DNA of 5,355 nucleotides, taken from assembly GCA_003525045.1 (NCBI GenBank), contig DQGF01000195.1:2363-7717 (forward strand), read 5' to 3'. Position numbers and translations under genes: made by a program. Positions 1 to 5,355 of the stretch are shown here, in pieces. Source of the DNA: Pseudomonas sp. (GTDB lineage Bacteria; Pseudomonadota; Gammaproteobacteria; Pseudomonadales; Pseudomonadaceae). Each line of letters opens with the position of its first letter. The first letter of the stretch is position 1. The notes below the pieces were generated by a model. The model ran no database searches. It was given only the letters and a program-made list of their open reading frames with translations, and was not told the origin of the DNA.

Positions 1-500
1 CGGGTTGGGTGGTGTTCTTCGGCGTGGCGGCGACCCTGACCTGGTTGCCCGATTACTTCATGCCGTCGGAGGAGGTCGACGTCTCGGTCGCCACCGCCGC
101 CACCCCGAGTACAAGCAAAACTCGCGGTGCACTGCCAGCGGCGTCTGCCGCGAAAAAACCGGCGGTCATCAAGGACCTGACCCCGGCTGGCGACCTGTTC
201 GCCGCCCGCAGCTGGAAGGCTGCACCGACGCTTGCCACGGTCACCGAACAACCCGTCAACGTCATCCCTGTGGTGCAAGCCCCCAGCGCACCGCCGATGC
301 CATTCCAGTTCATCGGCAAGCTGGATGACCGTTCCGACCTGCAAGTGTTTTTGCAGAACGGCGAAAAAATATACGTCGTGCGCAAGGGGGATGTGATCGA
401 CGAAACCTGGCGGATCGAGGGCATTTCCGATGTGGAACTGAGCTTTATCTACCTGCCTCTGCATTTGTCCCAGACCTTGTCTGTGGGGAGCACGCAATGA
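1..500 (+). CDS. GspC/PilP-like inner-membrane protein of a type II-like secretion system (5' partial)
   Basis: The reading frame is open from the left edge (codons from base 3) to TGA at 498-500, giving 165 visible residues. It opens inside a hydrophobic stretch (GWVVFFGVAATLTWL), so the short cytoplasmic N-terminus is probably outside the window; a GTG at base 9 would start in mid-helix and is unlikely. After the membrane segment comes an Ala/Pro/Thr/Lys-rich periplasmic linker, then a compact C-terminal domain of about 65 residues beginning PFQFIGKLDD and containing LQVFLQNGEKIYVVRKGD and YLPLHLSQTL. That pattern resembles the GspC homology region and PilP, and proteins called 'secretion system X translation initiation factor' (a misleading name, since nothing here suggests translation). 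By family analogy it links the inner-membrane platform to the secretin encoded next, with which it overlaps by 4 bases. The family call is from motif memory; the exact subfamily is uncertain. Confidence 0.75.
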   Translation, partial: GWVVFFGVAATLTWLPDYFMPSEEVDVSVATAATPSTSKTRGALPAASAAKKPAVIKDLTPAGDLFAARSWKAAPTLATVTEQPVNVIPVVQAPSAPPMPFQFIGKLDDRSDLQVFLQNGEKIYVVRKGDVIDETWRIEGISDVELSFIYLPLHLSQTLSVGSTQ

Positions 501-2344
501 ACAGATCATGCCGTAATACGATAGGAGCGCTGATCAGCCTTGGCCTCTGCGCCGGGCTGGCCGCCTGCAGTTCGGCGCAAGTGGCCAACAAGGAAGCGTC
601 CGAGCTGATCGAACAAGGCCAGTACGAAGCCGGCCTGGCCCGGGTCGAGGAAGGGCTGCGGGAGAACCCTCGCGATACCGAGTTGCACCTGCTGCTCAAC
701 AGCGGCCGTGCCAAGGCGATCACGGCGCTGCTGACCCAGGCCGACACCGATCGCGCACGCCGGGATTTCGCCTCGGCACGCATGGCCTACAGCCGGGTGC
801 TGACCATTGAACCGAACAACCGTCGTGCCCAGGACGCCATACGCCAGCTCGACTACCTGCGCAGCATGGATGACAAGCTCGAACTGGCCCGTGGCGACCT
901 GCGTCGCGGCGACATCTACGGCGCCGACCGCCAGGTGAAACAGATCCTCGAACTCGACCCGAAGAATGACGGCGCGCTGGAACTGCAAGGCAACATCCGC
1001 CTGGTGCAGAGCCGCAACGTGATCGCGTATCCACAGCTGCGCACGCGCCTGGATCGACCGGTCACCCTGGAATTCCGTGACGCCAATCTGAAGGTGATTT
1101 TCGAAGTGCTGTCCCAGGTCGCCGGGTTGAATTTCATCTTCGACAAGGACCTGCGCCCGGACATGAAAGCCACCATCTTCGTGCGCGACGTGCGCATTGA
1201 AGACGCCGTGGAATTGCTGCTCCAACAAAATCAGCTGCACCAGAAAGTGGTGAACGAAAACACCTTGCTGATCTATCCGGACTCGCCGCAGAAGGTCAAG
1301 GATTATCAGGAACTGGTGATGCGCACCTTCTACCTGACCAGCATCGATGCCAACACCGCGCTGAACATGATCAAGACCATGCTCAAGACCCGCGACGTGT
1401 TCGTCGATGAACGCCTCAACACCCTGACCATGCGCGACAGCGAAGACGCCGTGCGCATGGCGGAAAAGCTCCTGCAATCCCAGGATCAGTCCAACCCGGA
1501 AGTGGTGCTGGAAGTGGAGGTGATGGAAGTCGCCACCCAGCGGATTCTCGACCTCGGCCTGCAGTGGCCGAACACCTTCGGCGTGGTCAACAGCGACGGT
1601 TCGGGAGTGACCTTGCTTGATCAGCTCAAAGGCATCAACTCCAGCCGGATCAGCATTTCGCCATCGCCCCAAGCCAAAATCAACGCCCAGGACAACGACA
1701 TCAACACCCTGGCCAGCCCGGTGATTCGCGTCAGCAACCGCGAACAGGCACGCATCCACATTGGTCAGCGGGTACCGATCATCAGCGCCACCTCGGTGCC
1801 GTCGACCCAGGGCCCGGTAATCACCGAAAGCGTCACCTACCTTGATGTCGGTCTTAAACTTGAAGTGCAGCCGACCGTGCACCTGAACAACGAAGTGGCG
1901 ATCAAGATCGCCCTGGAAGTCAGTAACGCCACCCCGCTGGAGCCGACCCGTCAGGGCACGATTCCGGTTCAGGTCGACACCCGCAACGCCCAGACCACCC
2001 TGCGTCTGCATGACGGCGAAACCCAGATCCTCGCCGGCCTGATGCGCAACGACCATGGTGCTACCGGCAACAAGATTCCGGGCCTTGGCGACATTCCTGG
2101 TTTGGGCCGCTTGTTCGGCAGCAACAAGGACACCGTCGGCAAGTCGGAACTGGTGCTGTCGATCACCCCGCGGATCGTGCGCAACCTGCCGTACCAGAGC
2201 CCGTCGGACATGGAGTTCCCCACCGGCACCGAAACCAGCATGCACATCCAGGCGCCGGACCGTCGGCTGGAGTCTGCTGCTGCGCCTCAGGCGATGGATC
2301 GGCCGATCGCGGTCACCACCCAAGTCGATATCGAGAAGCCTTGA
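497..2344 (+). CDS. gspD: Outer-membrane lipoprotein secretin with N-terminal TPR-like region (GspD/MshL-like)
   Basis: This 615-residue protein should form the outer-membrane ring channel of the type II-like machine. Residues 1-24 are a lipoprotein signal with lipobox LAAC (lipidated Cys24); Ser25 at +2 fits outer-membrane sorting. Residues about 33-165 are helical repeats resembling TPRs (for example FASARMAYSRVLTIEPNN). Residues about 186-262 look like a secretin/TonB short N-terminal (STN) domain, about 275-330 like a second small N-domain, and about 334-563 are the secretin barrel region, including VEVMEVATQRILDLGLQWP, SPVIRVSNREQARIHIGQRVPI and the signature KIPGLGDIPGLGRLF (residues 526-540). 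The C-terminal tail of about 50 residues is low in motifs. Having only two visible N-domains is closer to MshL/PilQ than to classical GspD. ATG at 497 sits inside the upstream stop (ATGA) and follows GGGGAG at 485-490. Secretin identity is near certain; the substrate is unknown. Confidence 0.95.
   Translation: MNRSCRNTIGALISLGLCAGLAACSSAQVANKEASELIEQGQYEAGLARVEEGLRENPRDTELHLLLNSGRAKAITALLTQADTDRARRDFASARMAYSRVLTIEPNNRRAQDAIRQLDYLRSMDDKLELARGDLRRGDIYGADRQVKQILELDPKNDGALELQGNIRLVQSRNVIAYPQLRTRLDRPVTLEFRDANLKVIFEVLSQVAGLNFIFDKDLRPDMKATIFVRDVRIEDAVELLLQQNQLHQKVVNENTLLIYPDSPQKVKDYQELVMRTFYLTSIDANTALNMIKTMLKTRDVFVDERLNTLTMRDSEDAVRMAEKLLQSQDQSNPEVVLEVEVMEVATQRILDLGLQWPNTFGVVNSDGSGVTLLDQLKGINSSRISISPSPQAKINAQDNDINTLASPVIRVSNREQARIHIGQRVPIISATSVPSTQGPVITESVTYLDVGLKLEVQPTVHLNNEVAIKIALEVSNATPLEPTRQGTIPVQVDTRNAQTTLRLHDGETQILAGLMRNDHGATGNKIPGLGDIPGLGRLFGSNKDTVGKSELVLSITPRIVRNLPYQSPSDMEFPTGTETSMHIQAPDRRLESAAAPQAMDRPIAVTTQVDIEKP
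2333..2338 (+). promoter_or_regulatory. Ribosome binding site deciding the first pseudopilin start
   Basis: GAGAAG lies 8 bases before ATG at 2347 but only 2 bases before the alternative in-frame TTG at 2341. The spacing therefore favours ATG 2347 and a protein beginning MNASQRGF. Confidence 0.6.
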
Positions 2345-2346
2345 TC

Positions 2347-2820
2347 ATGAACGCCTCGCAACGCGGTTTTACCCTGATCGAAGTCGTGGTGACGATGGCC
2401 CTGATCGGCCTGCTGGCCGGTATGGCCGCGCCGCTGACCGAGACCGTAGTACGCCGTGGCAAGGAGCAGGAGCTGCGCACGGCCCTGTACCAGATTCGCG
2501 ACGCCATCGACGCCTACAAACGCGCCTTCGACGCCGGTTATATCGAGAAGTCGCTGAACGACAGCGGCTACCCACCCAACCTGCAAGTGCTGGTGGAGGG
2601 GGTGCGCGATGTGCGCAGTGCCAAGGGCGCCAAGTTCTACTTCCTGCGCCGTGTGCCCCATGACCCGCTGGCACCGGTCAAGCGTGACGACGAAGGCGGC
2701 TGGGGCTTGCGCGCCTATGACAGTACGGCTCAAAACCCGCGGGAGGGCGAAGACGTCTTTGACGTTTACTCCCAGGCACGCGGCAAGGGTCTCAACGGCA
2801 TCACCTATCGGGAGTGGTGA
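2347..2820 (+). CDS. gspG: GspG-like pseudopilin, first copy
   Basis: This 157-residue protein has the class III signal of type IV pilin-like proteins: a short basic leader ending in Gly7, then FTLIEVVVTMALIGLLAGM. Prepilin peptidase should cut between Gly7 and Phe8; Glu12 is the conserved +5 glutamate and Pro29 is +22, as in GspG. The rest has the GspG pattern: an amphipathic helix with RTALYQIRDAIDAYK, the motif SGYPPNLQVLVEG, HDPL, GWGLRAYDS and a C-terminal DVYSQARGKGLNGITYREW. It would be a pseudopilus subunit in the inner membrane and periplasm. It begins 2 bases after the secretin stop. ATG 2347 is preferred over TTG 2341, which would add two residues, because of ribosome-binding-site spacing. 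It is slightly longer than typical GspG (about 140 residues). GspG-like assignment is strong; whether it is the major subunit is not shown. Confidence 0.92.
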   Translation: MNASQRGFTLIEVVVTMALIGLLAGMAAPLTETVVRRGKEQELRTALYQIRDAIDAYKRAFDAGYIEKSLNDSGYPPNLQVLVEGVRDVRSAKGAKFYFLRRVPHDPLAPVKRDDEGGWGLRAYDSTAQNPREGEDVFDVYSQARGKGLNGITYREW

Positions 2821-2823
2821 CTT

Positions 2824-3198
2824 ATGCGTCGGGAAAAGGGTTTTACCCTGCTGGAACTGATGGTGGTCATGGCAATCATCGCGACCTTGATGACCATCGC
2901 CTTGCCACGTTATTTCAACAGCCTCGAGGCCTCGAAGGAGACCACCCTGCGCCAGAGCCTGTCGGCGCTGCGCGAGGCACTCGATCACTACTACGGCGAC
3001 ACCGGGCGCTACCCCGATTCCCTCGAACAGCTGGTGGAGCAGCGTTACTTGCGCACCGCACCGATGGACCCGATTGCCGAGCGCAAGGACCTGTGGCTCC
3101 TGGTGGCGCCGCCGGACGGTGTACCGGGCGGGGTCGCCGATATCAAGAGCGGTGCTACAGGGAGGGCGCGTGATGGCAGCCTTTATGCAGAGTGGTAG
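2824..3198 (+). CDS. gspG: GspG-like pseudopilin, second copy
   Basis: This 124-residue pseudopilin begins MRREKGFTLLELMVVMAII. Cleavage is expected after Gly6, with Phe7 at +1, Glu11 at +5 and Pro28 at +22. The soluble part is shorter than in the preceding pseudopilin: TLRQSLSALREALDHYYGD, then GRYPDSLEQLVEQRYLRTAPMDP, a single strand WLLVAPPDG, and a tail VADIKSGATGRARDGSLYAEW. The tail resembles the end of the neighbouring pseudopilin (both finish Tyr-x-Glu-Trp), which supports relatedness and a common fold around the GspG calcium-loop region. It starts 3 bases after the previous stop, with GGGAG at 2810-2814 placed 9 bases before ATG. Its last 26 bases overlap the next gene in another frame. 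It could be a minor or alternative major pseudopilin; the sequence alone does not decide. Confidence 0.92.
   Translation: MRREKGFTLLELMVVMAIIATLMTIALPRYFNSLEASKETTLRQSLSALREALDHYYGDTGRYPDSLEQLVEQRYLRTAPMDPIAERKDLWLLVAPPDGVPGGVADIKSGATGRARDGSLYAEW
3160..3166 (+). promoter_or_regulatory. Ribosome binding site deciding the third pseudopilin start
   Basis: GGGAGGG lies 6 bases before ATG at 3173, inside the end of the preceding gene. It argues for ATG 3173 rather than the upstream in-frame ATG at 3074, which would add an Arg/Trp-rich segment before the leader, or GTG 3170. Confidence 0.7.
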
Positions 3199-3709
3199 GC
3201 CCGCGAACGAGGCGGGTTTCACTTACCTGGGCGTGCTGTTCCTGATCATGGTGATGGGCATGGGCCTGGCCAGTGCCGGCGAATTATGGTCGACCGCCTC
3301 GCGCCGTGATCGTGAACGCCAGTTGCTCTGGGTCGGTACCCAGTATGCCCAGGCCTTGCGCAGCTATTACCGCAGTTCGCCGGGCCTGGCGCAGTACCCC
3401 AAAGAACTGGCGGACCTGTTGCAAGACGAACGTTTCCCGAACGCCAAACACCATATTCGCCAGCTGTACCCGGACCCGATCGGCGGCGGCGATTGGGCCC
3501 TGATGCGCGGTTTCGACGGGCGCATCACCGGCCTCTACAGCCCCTCCACGGACACGCCGCTCAAACAGGCGGATTTCCCCAGTCAATGGTCGGACTTCAC
3601 CGGCATGGCCAGCTACAAGGACTGGCAGTTCGTGGCCGAGAAAGCGTTCCTCGAGGGCGCGTCCGGGCCGAAAAGTCCGTCCCGGACTGCGCAAGGGGTG
3701 ATGCCATGA
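3173..3709 (+). CDS. Minor pseudopilin-like protein with Gly at +5
   Basis: From ATG 3173 this is a 178-residue protein. Residues 1-15 are a polar leader ending in Ala14-Gly15, followed by FTYLGVLFLIMVMGMGLASAGELW. Cleavage is expected between Gly15 and Phe16, but the +5 position is Gly20 rather than glutamate, as in tip-type minor pseudopilins such as GspK. The remainder holds RRDRERQLLWVGTQYAQALRSYY, a YPKELADLLQDERFPN segment, then LYPDPIGGGDWALMRGFDGRITGLYS and ASYKDWQFV. These features fit the third pseudopilin-like gene that follows paired gspG genes in 'secretion system X' clusters, but the length is well short of true GspK (about 300 residues). It overlaps the preceding gspG by 26 bases and shares ATGA (3706-3709) with csgE. 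The role, perhaps tip or assembly priming, is inference. Confidence 0.85.
   Translation: MAAFMQSGRPANEAGFTYLGVLFLIMVMGMGLASAGELWSTASRRDRERQLLWVGTQYAQALRSYYRSSPGLAQYPKELADLLQDERFPNAKHHIRQLYPDPIGGGDWALMRGFDGRITGLYSPSTDTPLKQADFPSQWSDFTGMASYKDWQFVAEKAFLEGASGPKSPSRTAQGVMP
3693..3698 (+). promoter_or_regulatory. Ribosome binding site for csgE
   Basis: AAGGGG lies 7 bases before ATG 3706, within the last codons of the pseudopilin gene. It sets the csgE start, although the frame is open further upstream (to 3493), and shows that csgE translation is embedded in the type II-like operon. Confidence 0.65.
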
Positions 3710-4095
3710 ACAGATTCTGCCTGGCCTTGATCCTCCTGCTGGTGACGCCTTTTGCCGCGGCCGCCGAAGAGGACGAAATGAAGGGCTTTATCGTCGACGA
3801 CACCATCTCGCACATCGGCCACGAGTTTTATTACGCATTCAGTGAACGCCTGCGTGCCACCAGCCCCATGGATTTCAACCTGGTGGTCCGCGAACGACCT
3901 TCCGCACGCTGGGGCAGCCTGGTGACGGTGGAGTATCAACAGCGTTTGGTTTATCGGCGCTTCCTGCCGCCGAACACCGTGGATCTCAAGGAGGAGGCCT
4001 ACGACGCCGCCGACTGGGTTCGCGGGCAGATCGTCAAACGCAAGCTGGAAGCCTTGTTGCAGGACACCACGGACCTTGAGAGGGACGAATTATGA
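3706..4095 (+). CDS. csgE: Curli assembly protein CsgE (periplasmic gate of CsgG)
   Basis: The protein has 129 residues, the same length as E. coli CsgE. Residues 1-20 are a Sec signal peptide (hydrophobic core LALILLLVTPFAAAA) with likely cleavage before Glu21. The mature part carries the family's hallmarks: GFIVDDTISHIGHEFYYAFSERL (compare E. coli [21 protein letters not shown]), the block RERPSARWGSLVTV, and the acidic end DLERDEL (E. coli ends DLAHDEF). Known role: a periplasmic oligomer that caps the CsgG ring and brings curli subunits to the channel. The start at ATG 3706 overlaps the pseudopilin stop as ATGA, and its own stop overlaps csgF the same way (4092-4095). Identification is from remembered E. 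coli sequence and is strong. Confidence 0.96.
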   Translation: MNRFCLALILLLVTPFAAAAEEDEMKGFIVDDTISHIGHEFYYAFSERLRATSPMDFNLVVRERPSARWGSLVTVEYQQRLVYRRFLPPNTVDLKEEAYDAADWVRGQIVKRKLEALLQDTTDLERDEL

Positions 4096-4526
4096 AAACG
4101 AAAACGTTCATGCCGCGCCCCGGGCTGTCATTGGCCGGAATCTGGTTGCTCGGGTTCGCCAGTGGCGGCCTGGTCCAGGCCACGGAGCTGGTCTACACGC
4201 CAATCAACCCGTCGTTCGGCGGCAACCCGTTGAACGGAACCTGGCTGCTCAACAATGCCCAGGCGCAAAACGACTACGACGATCCGGACTTGAAAGACCG
4301 CGCCTCGATAGCCGGGACTTCTGCCCTTGAGCGCTTCAGCAGTCAGTTGCAATCGCGGTTGTTGGGGCAGTTGCTGGACAACATCTCCACCGGCAACACG
4401 GGGAGCCTGTCCACCGACGCTTTTATTGTCAACGTTATCGACGACTCCGGCGCACTGACTATTGAAGTGACCGACCGAGCGACCGGTGAAGTTTCGGAAA
4501 TCCAGGTGAATGGCCTGGCCCCTTGA
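4092..4526 (+). CDS. csgF: Curli production assembly/transport protein CsgF
   Basis: The protein has 144 residues (E. coli CsgF 138). The signal peptide covers residues 1-30, ending GLVQA, so the mature protein starts TELVYTPINPSFGGNPLNG. That mature N-terminus corresponds to the E. coli segment that inserts into the CsgG pore; FGGNP and LLNNAQAQN (compare LLNSAQAQN) are conserved. Further matches are SALERFSSQLQSRLLGQLLDNISTG and, near the C-terminus, VTDRATGEVSEIQVNGL. Known role: it binds the extracellular end of CsgG, forms a second constriction inside the pore and couples export to nucleation on the cell surface. GAGAGGGA at 4078-4085 precedes ATG 4092 by 6 bases, and the start codon overlaps the csgE stop. 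Position 17 of the mature protein is Leu where E. coli has Asn. Confidence 0.96.
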   Translation: MKTKTFMPRPGLSLAGIWLLGFASGGLVQATELVYTPINPSFGGNPLNGTWLLNNAQAQNDYDDPDLKDRASIAGTSALERFSSQLQSRLLGQLLDNISTGNTGSLSTDAFIVNVIDDSGALTIEVTDRATGEVSEIQVNGLAP

Positions 4527-4532
4527 AGGGGC
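4518..4532 (+). other. GC-rich hairpin over the csgF stop codon
   Basis: GCCCC (4518-4522) and GGGGC (4528-4532) form a perfect 5-bp stem with loop TTGAA; the symmetry continues through the loop around base 4525. The csgF TGA (4524-4526) lies in the loop. No T-run follows, so it is not a typical intrinsic terminator. It may influence csgG translation or mRNA stability, but chance is possible. Confidence 0.35.
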
Positions 4533-4543
4533 GTTGGGTCGAC

Positions 4544-4549
4544 GGGGAG
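4544..4549 (+). promoter_or_regulatory. Ribosome binding site for csgG
   Basis: GGGGAG lies 8 bases before ATG 4558. A second purine stretch (AAGGA, 4552-4556) is too close to the start to serve. This is the only junction in the window with a real intergenic gap (4527-4557), so csgG carries its own full initiation region. Confidence 0.6.
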
Positions 4550-4557
4550 TTAAGGAC

Positions 4558-5355
4558 ATGAAAAAGATAATTGTGTTAGGGATGCTGTTGGCGGCCTTAC
4601 AGGGTTGCAGTCGGCGGGAGCCGATGTCGGCCGAACAGGACACCGAAACCCCGACGCTGACCCCTCGGGCGTCGACGTATTACGACTTGCTCAATCTGCC
4701 GCGACCCAAGGGCCGTTTGATGGCAGTGGTGTATGGTTTTCGCGATCAGACCGGACAGTACAAACCGACGCCGGCCAGCTCCTTTTCAACCAGCGTGACC
4801 CAGGGCGCGGCGAGCATGCTGATGGATGCCATGCAGGCGAGTGGCTGGTTCGTGGTGCTGGAGCGTGAAGGGCTGCAGAACTTGCTGACCGAACGCAAAA
4901 TCATTCGCGCCTCGCAAAAGAAACCGAATACTCCGGTGAACATCCAGTCTGAACTGCCACCGCTGCAAGCCGCGAACATGATGCTCGAGGGCGGGATCAT
5001 TGCGTACGACACCAACGTGCGCAGCGGCGGGGAAGGGGCACGCTACCTGGGCATCGACATTTCCCGCGAGTATCGGGTGGATCAGGTCACGGTGAACCTG
5101 CGGGCGGTGGATGTGCGCAGCGGGCAGGTGTTGGCGAACGTGATGACCAGCAAGACCATCTACTCCGTGGGCCGCAGTGCCGGGGTGTTCAAGTTTATCG
5201 AGTTCAAGAAGTTGCTTGAGGCTGAGGTGGGTTACACCACGAACGAACCTGCGCAGTTGTGTGTGTTGTCGGCGATCGAATCGGCAGTTGGGCATTTGCT
5301 GTCGCAGGGGATTGAACGCAAGATGTGGCAGGGCGCCGGGGATATTTCTGCGCCG
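4558..5355 (+). CDS. csgG: Curli secretion channel lipoprotein CsgG (3' partial)
   Basis: The frame is open from ATG 4558 to the right edge, 266 codons, against 277 in E. coli; only the C-terminal tail is missing. The lipoprotein signal ends in LQGC, giving lipidated Cys17 with Ser18 at +2, which fits outer-membrane sorting. Shared blocks with E. coli CsgG include TPTLTPRASTYYDLLNLP, the GLQNLLTERKIIRA helix (residues about 105-118), RSGGEGARYLGI (about 156-167), TSKTI, SAGVFKFIEFKKLLEAEVGYTTNEP and LCVLSAIESAV. Known role: nine subunits form a 36-stranded barrel that exports unfolded curli subunits; the two membrane hairpins should lie near residues 146-178 and 193-217. The pore loop reads QYKPTPASSFSTSV: relative to the E. 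coli constriction (mature Tyr51, Asn55, Phe56), Tyr is Thr71, Asn is Ser75 and Phe76 is kept. The 5' end is unusually A/T-rich for this window, as is common at initiation regions. Confidence 0.97.
   Translation, partial: MKKIIVLGMLLAALQGCSRREPMSAEQDTETPTLTPRASTYYDLLNLPRPKGRLMAVVYGFRDQTGQYKPTPASSFSTSVTQGAASMLMDAMQASGWFVVLEREGLQNLLTERKIIRASQKKPNTPVNIQSELPPLQAANMMLEGGIIAYDTNVRSGGEGARYLGIDISREYRVDQVTVNLRAVDVRSGQVLANVMTSKTIYSVGRSAGVFKFIEFKKLLEAEVGYTTNEPAQLCVLSAIESAVGHLLSQGIERKMWQGAGDISAP

Noticed and set aside
506..2323. A 605-codon open frame on the minus strand opposite the secretin gene
   Set aside because: Its translation is rich in His, Gln, Arg, Val and Gly without recognisable motifs, typical of an antisense shadow of a GC-rich gene. 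The + strand secretin has clear domain motifs throughout.
3074..3172. Longer start (ATG 3074) for the third pseudopilin
   Set aside because: It would add an Arg/Trp-rich segment before the leader, overlap the upstream gene far more, and ignore the strong GGGAGGG placed 6 bases before ATG 3173.
2287..3222. A 311-codon minus-strand open frame spanning parts of four genes
   Set aside because: It crosses the secretin, both gspG genes and the start of the third pseudopilin, all of which have convincing family motifs. Its own sequence shows no recognisable domain.
3493..3705. Longer N-terminus for csgE from an upstream in-frame start
   Set aside because: The extra residues would precede a clear Sec signal peptide, and from ATG 3706 the length equals that of E. 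coli CsgE.
4518..4532. Intrinsic transcription terminator between csgF and csgG
   Set aside because: The stem is only 5 bp and no T-rich tract follows. Terminating between csgF and csgG would also make little sense for a shared assembly.
4538..4543. GTCGAC palindrome upstream of csgG as an operator site
   Set aside because: A six-base palindrome is expected by chance in GC-rich DNA, and no longer symmetry surrounds it.
4558..5355. Apparent absence of a csgG gene, because only short alternative frames start in this region on a quick ORF scan
   Set aside because: The csgG frame is simply open past the right edge with no stop. Direct translation from ATG 4558 gives a continuous CsgG protein with no frameshift.

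Overview
The window is a dense run of seven same-direction genes on the + strand of a GC-rich gammaproteobacterium. Codon use (strong G/C bias at third positions) and protein sequences suggest Pseudomonas, probably of the P. fluorescens type; this is recognition from memory, not a database match. There is essentially no non-coding DNA: the largest gap is 31 bases, and no promoter, terminator, RNA gene, mobile element or CRISPR array is visible.

Layout. Bases 1-3709 hold the distal part of a type II secretion / type IV pilus-like cluster: a 5'-truncated inner-membrane GspC/PilP-like protein (the family often called 'secretion system X translation initiation factor'), a lipoprotein secretin with TPR-like helices at its N-terminus (GspD/MshL-like), two GspG-like pseudopilins, and a third pseudopilin lacking the +5 glutamate. 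Bases 3706-5355 hold curli secretion genes in the order csgE, csgF, csgG; csgG runs off the right edge about a dozen or so residues before its expected end. The ATPase and platform protein of the type II-like machine, and the curli subunits (csgA/csgB), are not in the window.

How they fit together. Five of the six gene junctions overlap or are separated by only 2-3 bases, which implies one transcript and translational coupling across the boundary between the two systems: the last pseudopilin and csgE share an ATGA. CsgG is the outer-membrane amyloid channel, CsgF its extracellular plug/nucleation partner and CsgE its periplasmic gate. The upstream genes encode a second outer-membrane channel and a pseudopilus. 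The most notable point is this joining of a pseudopilus/secretin machine to the curli exporter in one operon. Second is that CsgG and CsgF differ from the E. coli proteins exactly at their pore-constriction positions.
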